A stretch of 64,000 nt of DNA from an uncultured Campylobacter sp. (GTDB lineage Bacteria; Campylobacterota; Campylobacteria; Campylobacterales; Campylobacteraceae): positions 124,001 through 188,000 of the forward strand of contig NZ_CAURPW010000005.1 of NCBI RefSeq assembly GCF_963526985.1, written 5' to 3'. A program made the position numbers and the translations under genes. Position 1 is the first letter of the stretch. Every line of letters starts with the position of its first letter. Below the pieces are notes generated by a model. That model worked only from the letters and a program-made list of their open reading frames with translations. It searched no databases and was not told the origin of the DNA. Positions 49,501 through 64,000 of this stretch are shown one piece after another.

Positions 49501-51954
49501 GGTGCTAGTGGTGTTTATACCGTTAGCTATCTCCGCTTGGCCTTGCATGTCGTTTAGGTTAACGTTTATGTTACCTTTTGTGAAGATACCTTTATTGGCC
49601 TTAAATGAATTTAAATGCTCGGCTTTGATACCGATAGACTGAGTAGCATCAGCCGTTCCTGTAGCACCGTTGCCTTTACCGATGACGTTATCGGTAAAGA
49701 AGACTTTGCCGGTTTTAATATTATTTGAAGCAAGACCGCTAGCGTTAATCTGCTGGATAGACTCAAATTTTCTATCGCCGATAGCCTCGAAATTCGTATC
49801 GGTGTTGATATTAAACACTTTTAGCTTTTCAAGGAAAGTGGCGTCAACGTTGCTTAGGATATTTGACTTTGAGTTTATGGTTAGCTTGTCAAATGCGCCG
49901 CTAAGGTCTCTTTGGTTTGCACCAGCAGTAGTGCTAAGATCAGCCAGAGCCACATTAGTTATGCTTATGCCGGTAGTATTTGCGTGGGTATTACCTAAAG
50001 TACCCGGGGAGTTGAAATTTACGGTTATATCTTTAGCTCTAGGAGCGATGATGCCTATGCCTTCATTTGCATGCATTCTATCAGAGTTTACCCAGTCGCC
50101 CGCTATCTTTTGTGCATACACATTTTTACCGATATTTACGGTTACTTTTTCGCTCTCGTCGGCAGACACGTATGCGGTTACCTTGCTTCTTAGGCCTGGA
50201 ATGGTAGGGTTTATGATAGCTTCGCCTACCGGATTTCTAGGGTCTATGGTGTTTTCTACATTGATGTTTTCTAGATAGCCGTTTGTAAACTGCGTAGTAC
50301 CATAAGGGCCGCTAGAAATAACGGGGTTGCCGCTCTCGTCAAGAGCCGGTTTATCCACGGTAACGCTTTTTATAGACGAATTTACTACTTTTAGATTGTC
50401 TTTAAATTTGCTCGTATATAGATGAGTAACGTCCGAGCCGGTAAAATCTGCCGTAGCGGTGCTATTGGGTACGCCGGTATCCACTTTCTCGATGCTGACT
50501 TTTTCTACGTTTGTGATGTTAAATCTATTTTCGTTGGCTTTTAGGCGTTTTACGATCACTTCGTCGTTACCCGCTCCGCCGTCTATCTCGAAGTACGGTC
50601 TAGCATCCGCGGCTCTAACGTCTTTAAAGTCTAATTTTATGACGTCTTTACTGCTACCGCCTTTGATGATGCTAGTAGCGCCGGAAGGAGTAGAAGCTAG
50701 AGCCTTATAAGTATAATCAAGAGTGGCGGTAAAGGCTGATGCGTCGAATTTTTCTATGCGGTCGCTTTCGGCTTTTACGGTTAGGTCGGTGTTGCCTTTT
50801 ACGGTTATGTTTTTATAGTGATTTCCCGTACCTGCGCCGGATTTTATAGTTACGTTACTCTTCTCGCCCTTAGTAGAGATGTTTAGATTTTCGATATTAG
50901 GGATGTTGATACCCGCATCGTCGCTTCCTGTTACGCCAGTGATAGCATATTTGTGTAAATTTACCTTATCTAGGGTTAAATTTTGAGTATCGTTAACGCC
51001 GGCGATAGTGCTTGAGTTGTAATCTAGCTTAAAGCCGTTAGCAGCATTGCTAGTTACGTTTTGAAGGCTAATATCCACGATATTTTGCGGATTTAGTAAA
51101 TTTAAACCATTTTGGCTATCTAGGGTTACTTTTTTAAGACCCTCTATGCCTCGCGCGTTAAAGGTCTTGGCCGTAGGCGCCGTAGAGGTTAAATTTAGAT
51201 TATCGATATGCTTGATATAGCCGGTAGTCATGCCGTTAAAGCTATCGTTTACTCTAACGTTTAGAGTGTTTTCTCCGCCGCCGCCGTCTATCTTATCGGT
51301 AGGTTTTAGAGTAGCGTTACTTACAACGCTGTCGGCTACGGCGTTAAATATATCCTGACCTACGCTTCCTAGTATTTCGTTTGAATCCGTGCTTAGGTTA
51401 TGTACGGTAGAAGCTGCTAGCGCGTCTATCCTAGCTTTTTGCTCGTCTAGGTTGGTAGCCGTAGTAGTTTTTATAATCTCCTGAAACTCTCTGTAATCGT
51501 AGTCTCCGGAGAGATCTTGCCTGATATCGGCGATCTTTTGCGCCATATAAGAGGCTATCTCTGTTTTATTAGCAAATACCGCCGCCGCTACCGGGTCTGC
51601 GGCTCTAGCTTCTGCAGAAGTGGCTACTTCAAATAGTTTAACCAGAGTGTCTCCTCTGCTGTGACCTGCGTCTAGGTGTCTAACCCATGCGTTTATACCG
51701 TCTGGGTCTCTTACGTAGTCTTTACCTAGGATGTTTTTGTAGATGAGCTCTACATAGCCTCTGTTTGTGCTTATGTCTATACCTAGACTAGCATAATAAG
51801 GCGCCGTAGCCGGAGATGCCAGCATCTCGTTGGCTATCTGAGCCTGCGTTTTAGTAGCGCCTGCGGCTACCCACGCTCTAAAGCCGTCGCCTTCCGGGGC
51901 TCTGTTAAATAACGCAACGTAAAGCTGCGCTACTTGGGCTTGTGTTACTGCCAT
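46507..51954 (-). CDS. S-layer-type RTX protein with N-terminal DUF4214
   Basis: 1815 residues, very acidic/neutral, Asn/Thr/Gly/Ser-rich; I saw no cysteine. There is no Sec signal. The N-terminus (about 5-110) has two DUF4214-like units (QLYVALFNRAPEGDGFRAW and ELIYKNILGKDYVRDPDGI) and the middle is a long series of NLNLTS / GNTDLTVK beta-helix-like strands. Calcium-binding RTX-like nonapeptides are seen as GGAGNDEVIV (about 465), LGDGDDIIHVG and DGGRGRDLFDV (about 1190-1225). This is the plan of the Campylobacter rectus/fetus-type S-layer and RTX cytotoxin-like proteins exported by type I secretion. No secretion genes are adjacent. Own promoter and terminator. Confidence 0.85.
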   Translation of the reverse strand: MAVTQAQVAQLYVALFNRAPEGDGFRAWVAAGATKTQAQIANEMLASPATAPYYASLGIDISTNRGYVELIYKNILGKDYVRDPDGINAWVRHLDAGHSRGDTLVKLFEVATSAEARAADPVAAAVFANKTEIASYMAQKIADIRQDLSGDYDYREFQEIIKTTTATNLDEQKARIDALAASTVHNLSTDSNEILGSVGQDIFNAVADSVVSNATLKPTDKIDGGGGENTLNVRVNDSFNGMTTGYIKHIDNLNLTSTAPTAKTFNARGIEGLKKVTLDSQNGLNLLNPQNIVDISLQNVTSNAANGFKLDYNSSTIAGVNDTQNLTLDKVNLHKYAITGVTGSDDAGINIPNIENLNISTKGEKSNVTIKSGAGTGNHYKNITVKGNTDLTVKAESDRIEKFDASAFTATLDYTYKALASTPSGATSIIKGGSSKDVIKLDFKDVRAADARPYFEIDGGAGNDEVIVKRLKANENRFNITNVEKVSIEKVDTGVPNSTATADFTGSDVTHLYTSKFKDNLKVVNSSIKSVTVDKPALDESGNPVISSGPYGTTQFTNGYLENINVENTIDPRNPVGEAIINPTIPGLRSKVTAYVSADESEKVTVNIGKNVYAQKIAGDWVNSDRMHANEGIGIIAPRAKDITVNFNSPGTLGNTHANTTGISITNVALADLSTTAGANQRDLSGAFDKLTINSKSNILSNVDATFLEKLKVFNINTDTNFEAIGDRKFESIQQINASGLASNNIKTGKVFFTDNVIGKGNGATGTADATQSIGIKAEHLNSFKANKGIFTKGNINVNLNDMQGQAEIANGINTTSTDTMQAHFDNWSNVSHNFQYGASTTEASVVTEGTFRVNANNINNLLVGNIIARDIEISAGNARGNVSLASSGGQYTTVSNPHANGVGKIGNDKTINNTIDLSQVAGSYNVGELFGQNIKFKAAVFNSPTYYSEEIDAGLKSDKDNYNSYATTNTIKANFGGARANQDIISLEAKGVQSNSDGNTNVYVKFDDGTASPNDLKTFKATGENVNLVVNGKFNTGTTSKLETIDLSDVKTGSTSFLNLSDVAFSTDTTTQNGNPSSNYGNYHNLKANGGFGVVGGSNLKNPLFDNKGIATNFKATTTLYDWGGTHVTGNNVPNFHGQDHKISGADSDTDMSREKSALGANQHAKLSYIKGTQGNDVVLLANDMATGVAANPDGIKRLNVDLGDGDDIIHVGTLATNTEIVIDGGRGRDLFDVSRAKTDPTVTKIVTIKNIEAGDKIKLADWFAHGYDPKSPDFASMQSSIYTNSTLHANGVEDTKVKFYDYNSPDTTNDNDQPTHGRYFHTTMSNNNNSKGVFDNMSTSRENSAVDTGSSGSNIHGQRDEATNPSKISGYMPAMNTEPTIQPGIEKGVVAQTGTDGHAGGDRYEYTAKYGDLAWQGGTAATNDRTVDTTAAHNISVGGKGANGQYTGETFLNGATKPFVETGSAPVAATLSTANPHGAIAQTGITNIGYSSATVPTNWLSGHSTGTPPTGTTWVDWEFKTLDGAVHQYHNNSGVIASSPLPAGVTSNHRLNTDGKFYEVGTAQNQHTVVNQQLYSNEYTDIHGANGPANSVIGGTPILHNGNVIIQNSGIQGQIGPNATTPTLTNLRKAILIETASDSSKHTTTISSSDKAIYDAHNIVKLTVNTKYIDLSNVAGMDNLIQAVNQTISVNRMWNDTTVVQDDGLKIGTTYFSNQNGDQTYGEAISGYVRHINWGGGDNGSYEAHNDRLYAFSWRGDTYLVYDKNATAAGTANTLTADDTIVRLAGVNLENLQYRVDAKTGTIEILSTNHFNG

Positions 51955-51959
51955 TAAGG

Positions 51960-51966
51960 ACTCCTT
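51960..51966 (-). promoter_or_regulatory. Ribosome binding site of the S-layer gene
   Basis: AAAGGAG lies 5 bases before the ATG at 51954 and fixes the start; it is a near-perfect anti-Shine-Dalgarno match. Confidence 0.75.
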
Positions 51967-52017
51967 TATAAAATTACTTGATGTTTTTAGTGTTCTATTT
52001 ACAGAAAACTATCGCCA

Positions 52018-52026
52018 ATTATACCA
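52018..52026 (-). promoter_or_regulatory. Extended -10 promoter of the S-layer gene
   Basis: TGGTATAAT on the minus strand, the same word as the ncRNA promoter at 76-84. The start would be near 52011, giving a leader of about 57 bases. No clear -35. Confidence 0.7.
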
Positions 52027-52662
52027 TAATTTTTATAAAATGAAGGAAAGCGTTTTTTAATTTAGCTAGGCGATCGCTACAAAAAACAATAATGTTCAAG
52101 GTGTATAAATAAAATTTTTGTCTTATGTTGCGGCCGTAGTAGCGTTAAATTTATCAAAAACTTTTTGGCAATGCTTAGCCTGGTTTTTAGAAACTTGATG
52201 TATAGATTTGCCGCATTTAAATATTTTGCGGAGCTTTTTAGCGGCTAATAAACAAAGATGTCGATAGGCTGCCGGCTTGCTAAATTTGCCATTTAAGCCG
52301 TATAAGCGCGGCAGTAAGCAAATGCGCGTCTATCGCTATCCCATGGATTTTTTAATTTATCTTGAGCCTAAAATTTAAGCCATATATAATAAAAGACTAG
52401 AATTTTACCGTATTTGTTTGGTTTAAAGAGCGTATCGGTTCTTTAGCTGATTTTGTTTACTATGGTTTATTTAAAAAGCGAATAGTTTGATCGCGCTAGA
52501 AATCATACTAAGAAATTCTAAAATTTAGCCCTATTTAGTAGTATCAGTGGCTCGCTTTTCTTTTTAAGCTAACCATAAGTGAAATTACTACATAAATATG
52601 TTGTATACGTATTTTGAAGACTTAAGGAAAGTCCATAAATTGGGGGTATATTTTAGGTGGAA
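52027..52662. other. Gene-free region upstream of the S-layer gene
   Basis: About 630 AT-rich bases between the S-layer promoter and tRNA-Arg. It may hold upstream regulatory sites; no reading frame has a ribosome binding site and coding bias. No repeats comparable to invertible S-layer cassettes of C. fetus are seen here. Confidence 0.5.
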
Positions 52663-52739
52663 TGGTGTCCCCAGCGAGATTCGAACTCACGGCCTCAGAA
52701 TTAGGAATTCTGCGCTCTATCCAGCTGAGCTATGAGGAC
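52663..52739 (-). tRNA. tRNA-Arg(CCT)
   Basis: Cloverleaf on the minus strand: acceptor GTCCTCA/TGGGGAC, D arm with AGCTCAGCTGGATAGAGC, anticodon stem CAGAA/TTCTG with anticodon CCT, T arm with GTTCGAATC, and an encoded CCA at 52663-52665. Reads AGG codons. It lies 138 bases downstream of fusA, in the same orientation, beyond the fusA terminator. Confidence 0.95.
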
Positions 52740-52846
52740 ATACAAGTAATAAATCAACTAAATTTAACAGCTTGTCAAATTTTATTATATAAAAACACGA
52801 CTTGCCCCAACTACGAAGTTGCTGGCAGTCGTTTAACTAAATTCAA

Positions 52847-52868
52847 GGCGAGGACTTGCGTCCTCGCC
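52847..52868 (-). terminator. Terminator of the rpoBC-rpsLG-fusA operon
   Basis: Perfect 9-bp stem GGCGAGGAC/GTCCTCGCC with a 4-base loop, starting 10 bases after the fusA stop, followed by a T-containing segment (TTGAATTT) on the minus strand. Confidence 0.75.
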
Positions 52869-52877
52869 AAATTCGGC

Positions 52878-54956
52878 TTAGCCGTTTCTTTTCTTGATAA
52901 TCTCTTCGCTGACGTTCTTTGGAACTTCCTCATAGTGGTCAAATTCCATAGAATAAGTCGCGCGACCTTGCGTCATAGAGCGAAGGTCGGTAGAGTAACC
53001 AAACATCTGGGCTAGCGGGCAGAAGGCAGTGATGATCTTGCTTCCGTTGCGCTCGTCCATAGAGTTTACTTGACCGCGGCGTTTGTTTAAGTCGCCGATA
53101 ACGTCACCCATATAATCCTCAGGCGTCTCGACCTCAACCTTCATCATAGGCTCAAGGATAACCGCACCCGCCTTTCTAGCGCCCTCTTTGAAACCCATAG
53201 AAGCAGCTAGTTTAAATGCCATTTCAGACGAGTCGACTTCGTGGTAGCTACCGTCAAACAGAGTAACTTTGACGTCCTCGACCGGATAGCCGGCAAGCAC
53301 GCCGCTTTGAAGCGCTTCTTTGCAGCCTTTTTCAACCGCTGGGATATACTCTTTAGGAACCACGCCGCCTTTAATGTCGTTAACAAACTCAAATCCGCTA
53401 GCCGCAGGTAGCGGCTCAAGGCGCAAGAATACGTGTCCGTACTGACCGCGACCGCCTGATTGTTTAGCGTATTTATACTCTTGCTCGACTGTTTTGCGGA
53501 TAGTCTCGCGGTACGCGACTTGCGGTTGACCCACTTCGGCATCGACTTTAAATTCGCGTAGCATTCTATCTACGATGATCTCAAGATGAAGCTCGCCCAT
53601 ACCACTGATGATGGTTTGACCGCTCTCTTCGTCGGTACCTACTCTAAAGCTTGGATCCTCTTGAGCTAGCTTTTGAAGCGCGATAGCCATTTTTTCTTGG
53701 TCTGCTTTAGTTTTTGGCTCGACGGCAACGCTGATAACCGGCTCAGGGAAGTCCATCTTCTCAAGGATAACCTTGTCTTTTTCGCTTGCAAGCGTATCGC
53801 CGGTTAGGGTATTTTTTAGACCTACGACCGCGCCGATCTCGCCCGCGTGAAGAATCGAAATTTCCTCGCGTTTGTTTGAGTGCATTTTTAGCAAGCGACC
53901 GATTCTTTCTTTATTATCCTGAACGGTGTTGTAAGCATAGCTACCGCTCTCAAGACTGCCGCGATAAACGCGGATAAAGGTAAGCTGTCCGACGAACGGG
54001 TCGGTCATGATCTTAAACGCAAGAGCTGCAAATTCGCCGTTATCGGTGCTTTCTACCGTTACTTCGCTACCGTCTTCATAAACGCCCTTAATCGCCTCGA
54101 TCTCATCAGGTGCAGGCAAATACGCTACGACCGCGTCAAGTAGGGGCTGGATGCCTTTGTTTTTAAATGCTGTTCCGCAAAGCATCGGAGTTATCGTCAT
54201 TCTTAAGCAACCCGCTTTGATACCTTTTTTGATCTCTTCTTCGCTTAGCTCCTCGCCCGAGAAAAATTTCTCCATCAAGCTATCGTCGGTTTCAGAAACC
54301 GCTTCGATTAACTTAGTGCGGTACTCTTCTGCTTTTTCTTTTACTTCCGCCGGAATCTCTATCTCTTTATAATCAGTCGGCTTTTTGTCATCTTCCCAAA
54401 CGTAAGCTTTCATCTTAACAAGATCGACCACGCCTCTAAAGTTATCCTCTGCGCCGATAGGAATTTGAATAGGCACCGGATTTGCTTTTAGGCGGTTTCT
54501 GATTTGAGACTCGACGTTATAAAAATTTGCGCCGATTCTATCCATTTTATTTACGAAAACGATTCTTGGGACGTGATATTTATTTGCTTGTCTCCAAACA
54601 GTCTCAGACTGGGGCTGGACGCCGCCGACTGAGCAAAATACCGAAACGGCGCCGTCAAGAACGCGCATAGAACGCTCGACTTCGATAGTAAAGTCGACGT
54701 GGCCCGGAGTGTCGATCAAATTTATCTGGTGATCTTTCCAAAAGCAAGTGGTCGCCGCAGACGTAATCGTAATGCCGCGCTCTTTTTCTTGCTCCATCCA
54801 GTCCATCGTAGCAGCGCCGTCGTGAACCTCACCGATCTTGTGGCTCATACCCGTAAAGAACAAAATTCTTTCGCTGGTCGTCGTTTTACCAGCATCGATG
54901 TGAGCAGCGATACCGATGTTTCTAACCATATGTAAAGGGGTTTTTCTATCTGCCAT
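52878..54956 (-). CDS. fusA: Elongation factor G
   Basis: 692 residues, the normal EF-G length. G motifs: [18 protein letters not shown] (about 14-31), switch [10 protein letters not shown] (about 82-89) and NKMDR (about 136-140). Domains II-V are complete and end with [20 protein letters not shown]. Drives translocation and, with RRF, ribosome recycling. Last gene of the str-type operon; 12-base gap after rpsG. Confidence 0.98.
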   Translation of the reverse strand: MADRKTPLHMVRNIGIAAHIDAGKTTTSERILFFTGMSHKIGEVHDGAATMDWMEQEKERGITITSAATTCFWKDHQINLIDTPGHVDFTIEVERSMRVLDGAVSVFCSVGGVQPQSETVWRQANKYHVPRIVFVNKMDRIGANFYNVESQIRNRLKANPVPIQIPIGAEDNFRGVVDLVKMKAYVWEDDKKPTDYKEIEIPAEVKEKAEEYRTKLIEAVSETDDSLMEKFFSGEELSEEEIKKGIKAGCLRMTITPMLCGTAFKNKGIQPLLDAVVAYLPAPDEIEAIKGVYEDGSEVTVESTDNGEFAALAFKIMTDPFVGQLTFIRVYRGSLESGSYAYNTVQDNKERIGRLLKMHSNKREEISILHAGEIGAVVGLKNTLTGDTLASEKDKVILEKMDFPEPVISVAVEPKTKADQEKMAIALQKLAQEDPSFRVGTDEESGQTIISGMGELHLEIIVDRMLREFKVDAEVGQPQVAYRETIRKTVEQEYKYAKQSGGRGQYGHVFLRLEPLPAASGFEFVNDIKGGVVPKEYIPAVEKGCKEALQSGVLAGYPVEDVKVTLFDGSYHEVDSSEMAFKLAASMGFKEGARKAGAVILEPMMKVEVETPEDYMGDVIGDLNKRRGQVNSMDERNGSKIITAFCPLAQMFGYSTDLRSMTQGRATYSMEFDHYEEVPKNVSEEIIKKRNG

Positions 54957-54968
54957 ACCAGTCTCCTC

Positions 54969-55451
<483 letters not shown>

Positions 55452-55514
55452 TCAAATTTTATAAATTTTACTCAAACCTATGCCGCTAATGGCATGGTCT
55501 GCGAACCTAAATTT

Positions 55515-55922
55515 TTATTTCTTTTTACCCGCTGCGGCTGCTGCTTGACCAGGTTTTGGACGTTTAGCGCCGTATTTTGAGCGAGAAACCGTTCTTTTCG
55601 CAACGCCGGCTGTATCAAGGGCACCGCGCACGATGTGGTATTTAACGCCCGGTAAGTCTTTAACACGACCGCCGCGCACTAGCACGATGCTGTGTTCTTG
55701 TAGGTTGTGGCCTTCGCCGCCGATATAGCTGATCACTTCAAATCCGCTTGTAAGCCTAACTTTGGCAACTTTTCTCAAAGCCGAGTTTGGTTTTTTAGGA
55801 GTCGTAGTATAGACCCTAGTGCAAACTCCTCTTCTTTGAGGACACTCTTTTAGCGCCGGAGATTTTGACTTAAAAGTCACTTTCTTGCGCTCTTTTCTGA
55901 CCAATTGATTAATGGTTGGCAC
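55515..55922 (-). CDS. rpsL: 30S ribosomal protein S12
   Basis: 135 residues from the GTG at 55922 (product begins [14 protein letters not shown] after Met); an ATG five codons upstream would add residues not found in S12, and AAAGGA sits correctly for the GTG. The decoding-centre loop [17 protein letters not shown] keeps the wild-type lysine (K43 class), so no classic streptomycin-resistance change is present. The C-terminus ends with an Ala/Lys tail ([12 protein letters not shown]), longer than in E. coli. Confidence 0.97.
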   Translation of the reverse strand: MPTINQLVRKERKKVTFKSKSPALKECPQRRGVCTRVYTTTPKKPNSALRKVAKVRLTSGFEVISYIGGEGHNLQEHSIVLVRGGRVKDLPGVKYHIVRGALDTAGVAKRTVSRSKYGAKRPKPGQAAAAAGKKK

Positions 55923-56315
55923 AGTAATTCCTTTCAACTAAATTTATTAAAAAGACTTGATTCTATTTAAATTTGGCTTAATATAAGGTAAATTTCATCT
56001 TTAGCACTGAATTTTATCGCGCTAACCTTTTCTAATCGCGTACCTTCCGCTTCCGCTAAAGATAACGCAAAGCGATGAAGCGATGTAAAGATATAAAATT
56101 CGGCCTCAAAGCCCCGACATTTGTAAGCTCCAGTAAATTTCCGAGTCCGTGATAGGCATACATTATCGTTAAACTAGTACCGATAGCAAGCAATGCGCCG
56201 ATCCTAGTCGAATTTTTCAAAATTTCAAATTTAAAGGATTGATTTTATCTGATTAGTTTTAAAGCGAGGTAAATTTAAGCCCCGCCGATTTTGACGAGGC
56301 TTGCAGAGTTAAATT
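55923..56315. other. Gap between rpoC and rpsL
   Basis: About 390 bases without a gene. It may carry a separate rpsL promoter or an attenuator, but I cannot place either with confidence. Long for an otherwise compact operon. Confidence 0.5.

Positions 56316-64000
<7,685 letters not shown>

Noticed and set aside
49217..50710. Long plus-strand frames opposite the S-layer gene (for example 49217-49642 and 49670-50278)
   Set aside because: They are antisense to a strongly supported gene, arise from its codon bias and lack ribosome binding sites.
46507..51954. CRISPR-like or tandem DNA repeats in the S-layer gene
   Set aside because: The protein has repeated strand patterns, but I see no regularly spaced identical DNA repeats.
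52027..52662. Invertible S-layer promoter like that of C. fetus sap
   Set aside because: No inverted repeat pair or second S-layer cassette is visible in the window.

Overview
The window looks like a Campylobacter chromosome, most likely from the oral C. rectus / C. showae / C. curvus group. The evidence is AAATTT-rich spacers, extended -10 promoters (TGnTATAAT) without a clear -35 box, epsilonproteobacterial gene neighbourhoods (murC-mutS2, coaX-hisG, rpoB-rpoC-rpsL-rpsG-fusA) and a giant cysteine-free RTX/DUF4214 S-layer-type protein. The species is an inference.

Region 1 (about 1-20006) is the right-hand, morphogenetic part of a Mu-like transposable prophage; its early and transposase end lies before the window. 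A leftward block encodes the terminase small subunit (gp27-like), terminase large subunit (gp28-like), portal (gp29-like) and minor head protein gpF, which carries a C-terminal nuclease-like domain. A rightward block encodes the protease gpI with an internally started scaffold, the major capsid gpT, connector and terminator proteins, the tail tube, a tail-assembly chaperone pair joined by an A-AAA-AAG -1 frameshift site, a 1596-residue tape measure protein, distal tail protein and fibre. No contractile sheath or Mu-type baseplate gene is present, so the particle should be a transposable siphophage (Mu head, non-contractile tail). A tightly overlapped lysis cassette follows: two tiny membrane proteins, nested Rz/Rz1-like spanins, a holin, a 58-residue NrdD glycyl-radical-like protein and a DUF5675 protein. 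The last gene is a Dam-type adenine methylase with a C11 tract in its fifth to twelfth-codon region, a probable phase-variation switch. Tandem 23-bp repeats and a terminal TG/CA suggest the prophage right end near 20006. Three related structured elements sit in successive tail-operon gaps, and a promoter-driven putative ncRNA with a tRNA-like T arm lies at 93-188.

Region 2 (20600-46150) is the core chromosome: an orphan TRAP solute-binding protein, pyruvate kinase, a membrane protein, and an aroE / SPOR / DUF1882 / glyA / lysS / fur / cvpA / pilT / gatC leftward cluster. A rightward cluster carries a YfgM-like and a BamB-like protein, a small protein, coaX and hisG. Then come a GGDEF-EAL protein with a decayed GGDEF site, mutS2, a small membrane protein and murC (both large proteins with odd N-terminal extensions), a MmcQ/YjbR protein, tag, and a Tat-exported FAD-dependent reductase.

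Region 3 (46469-64000) has the 1815-residue S-layer/RTX protein with its own promoter and intrinsic terminator, tRNA-Arg(CCT), and the leftward rpoB(partial)-rpoC-rpsL-rpsG-fusA operon ending in a strong hairpin.

The most interesting items are the repeated structured elements in the tail operon, the phase-variable prophage methylase, the stand-alone glycyl-radical-like mini-protein in the lysis cassette, the ncRNA at 93-188, and the DUF4214-like module shared by the phage tape measure protein and the host S-layer protein.
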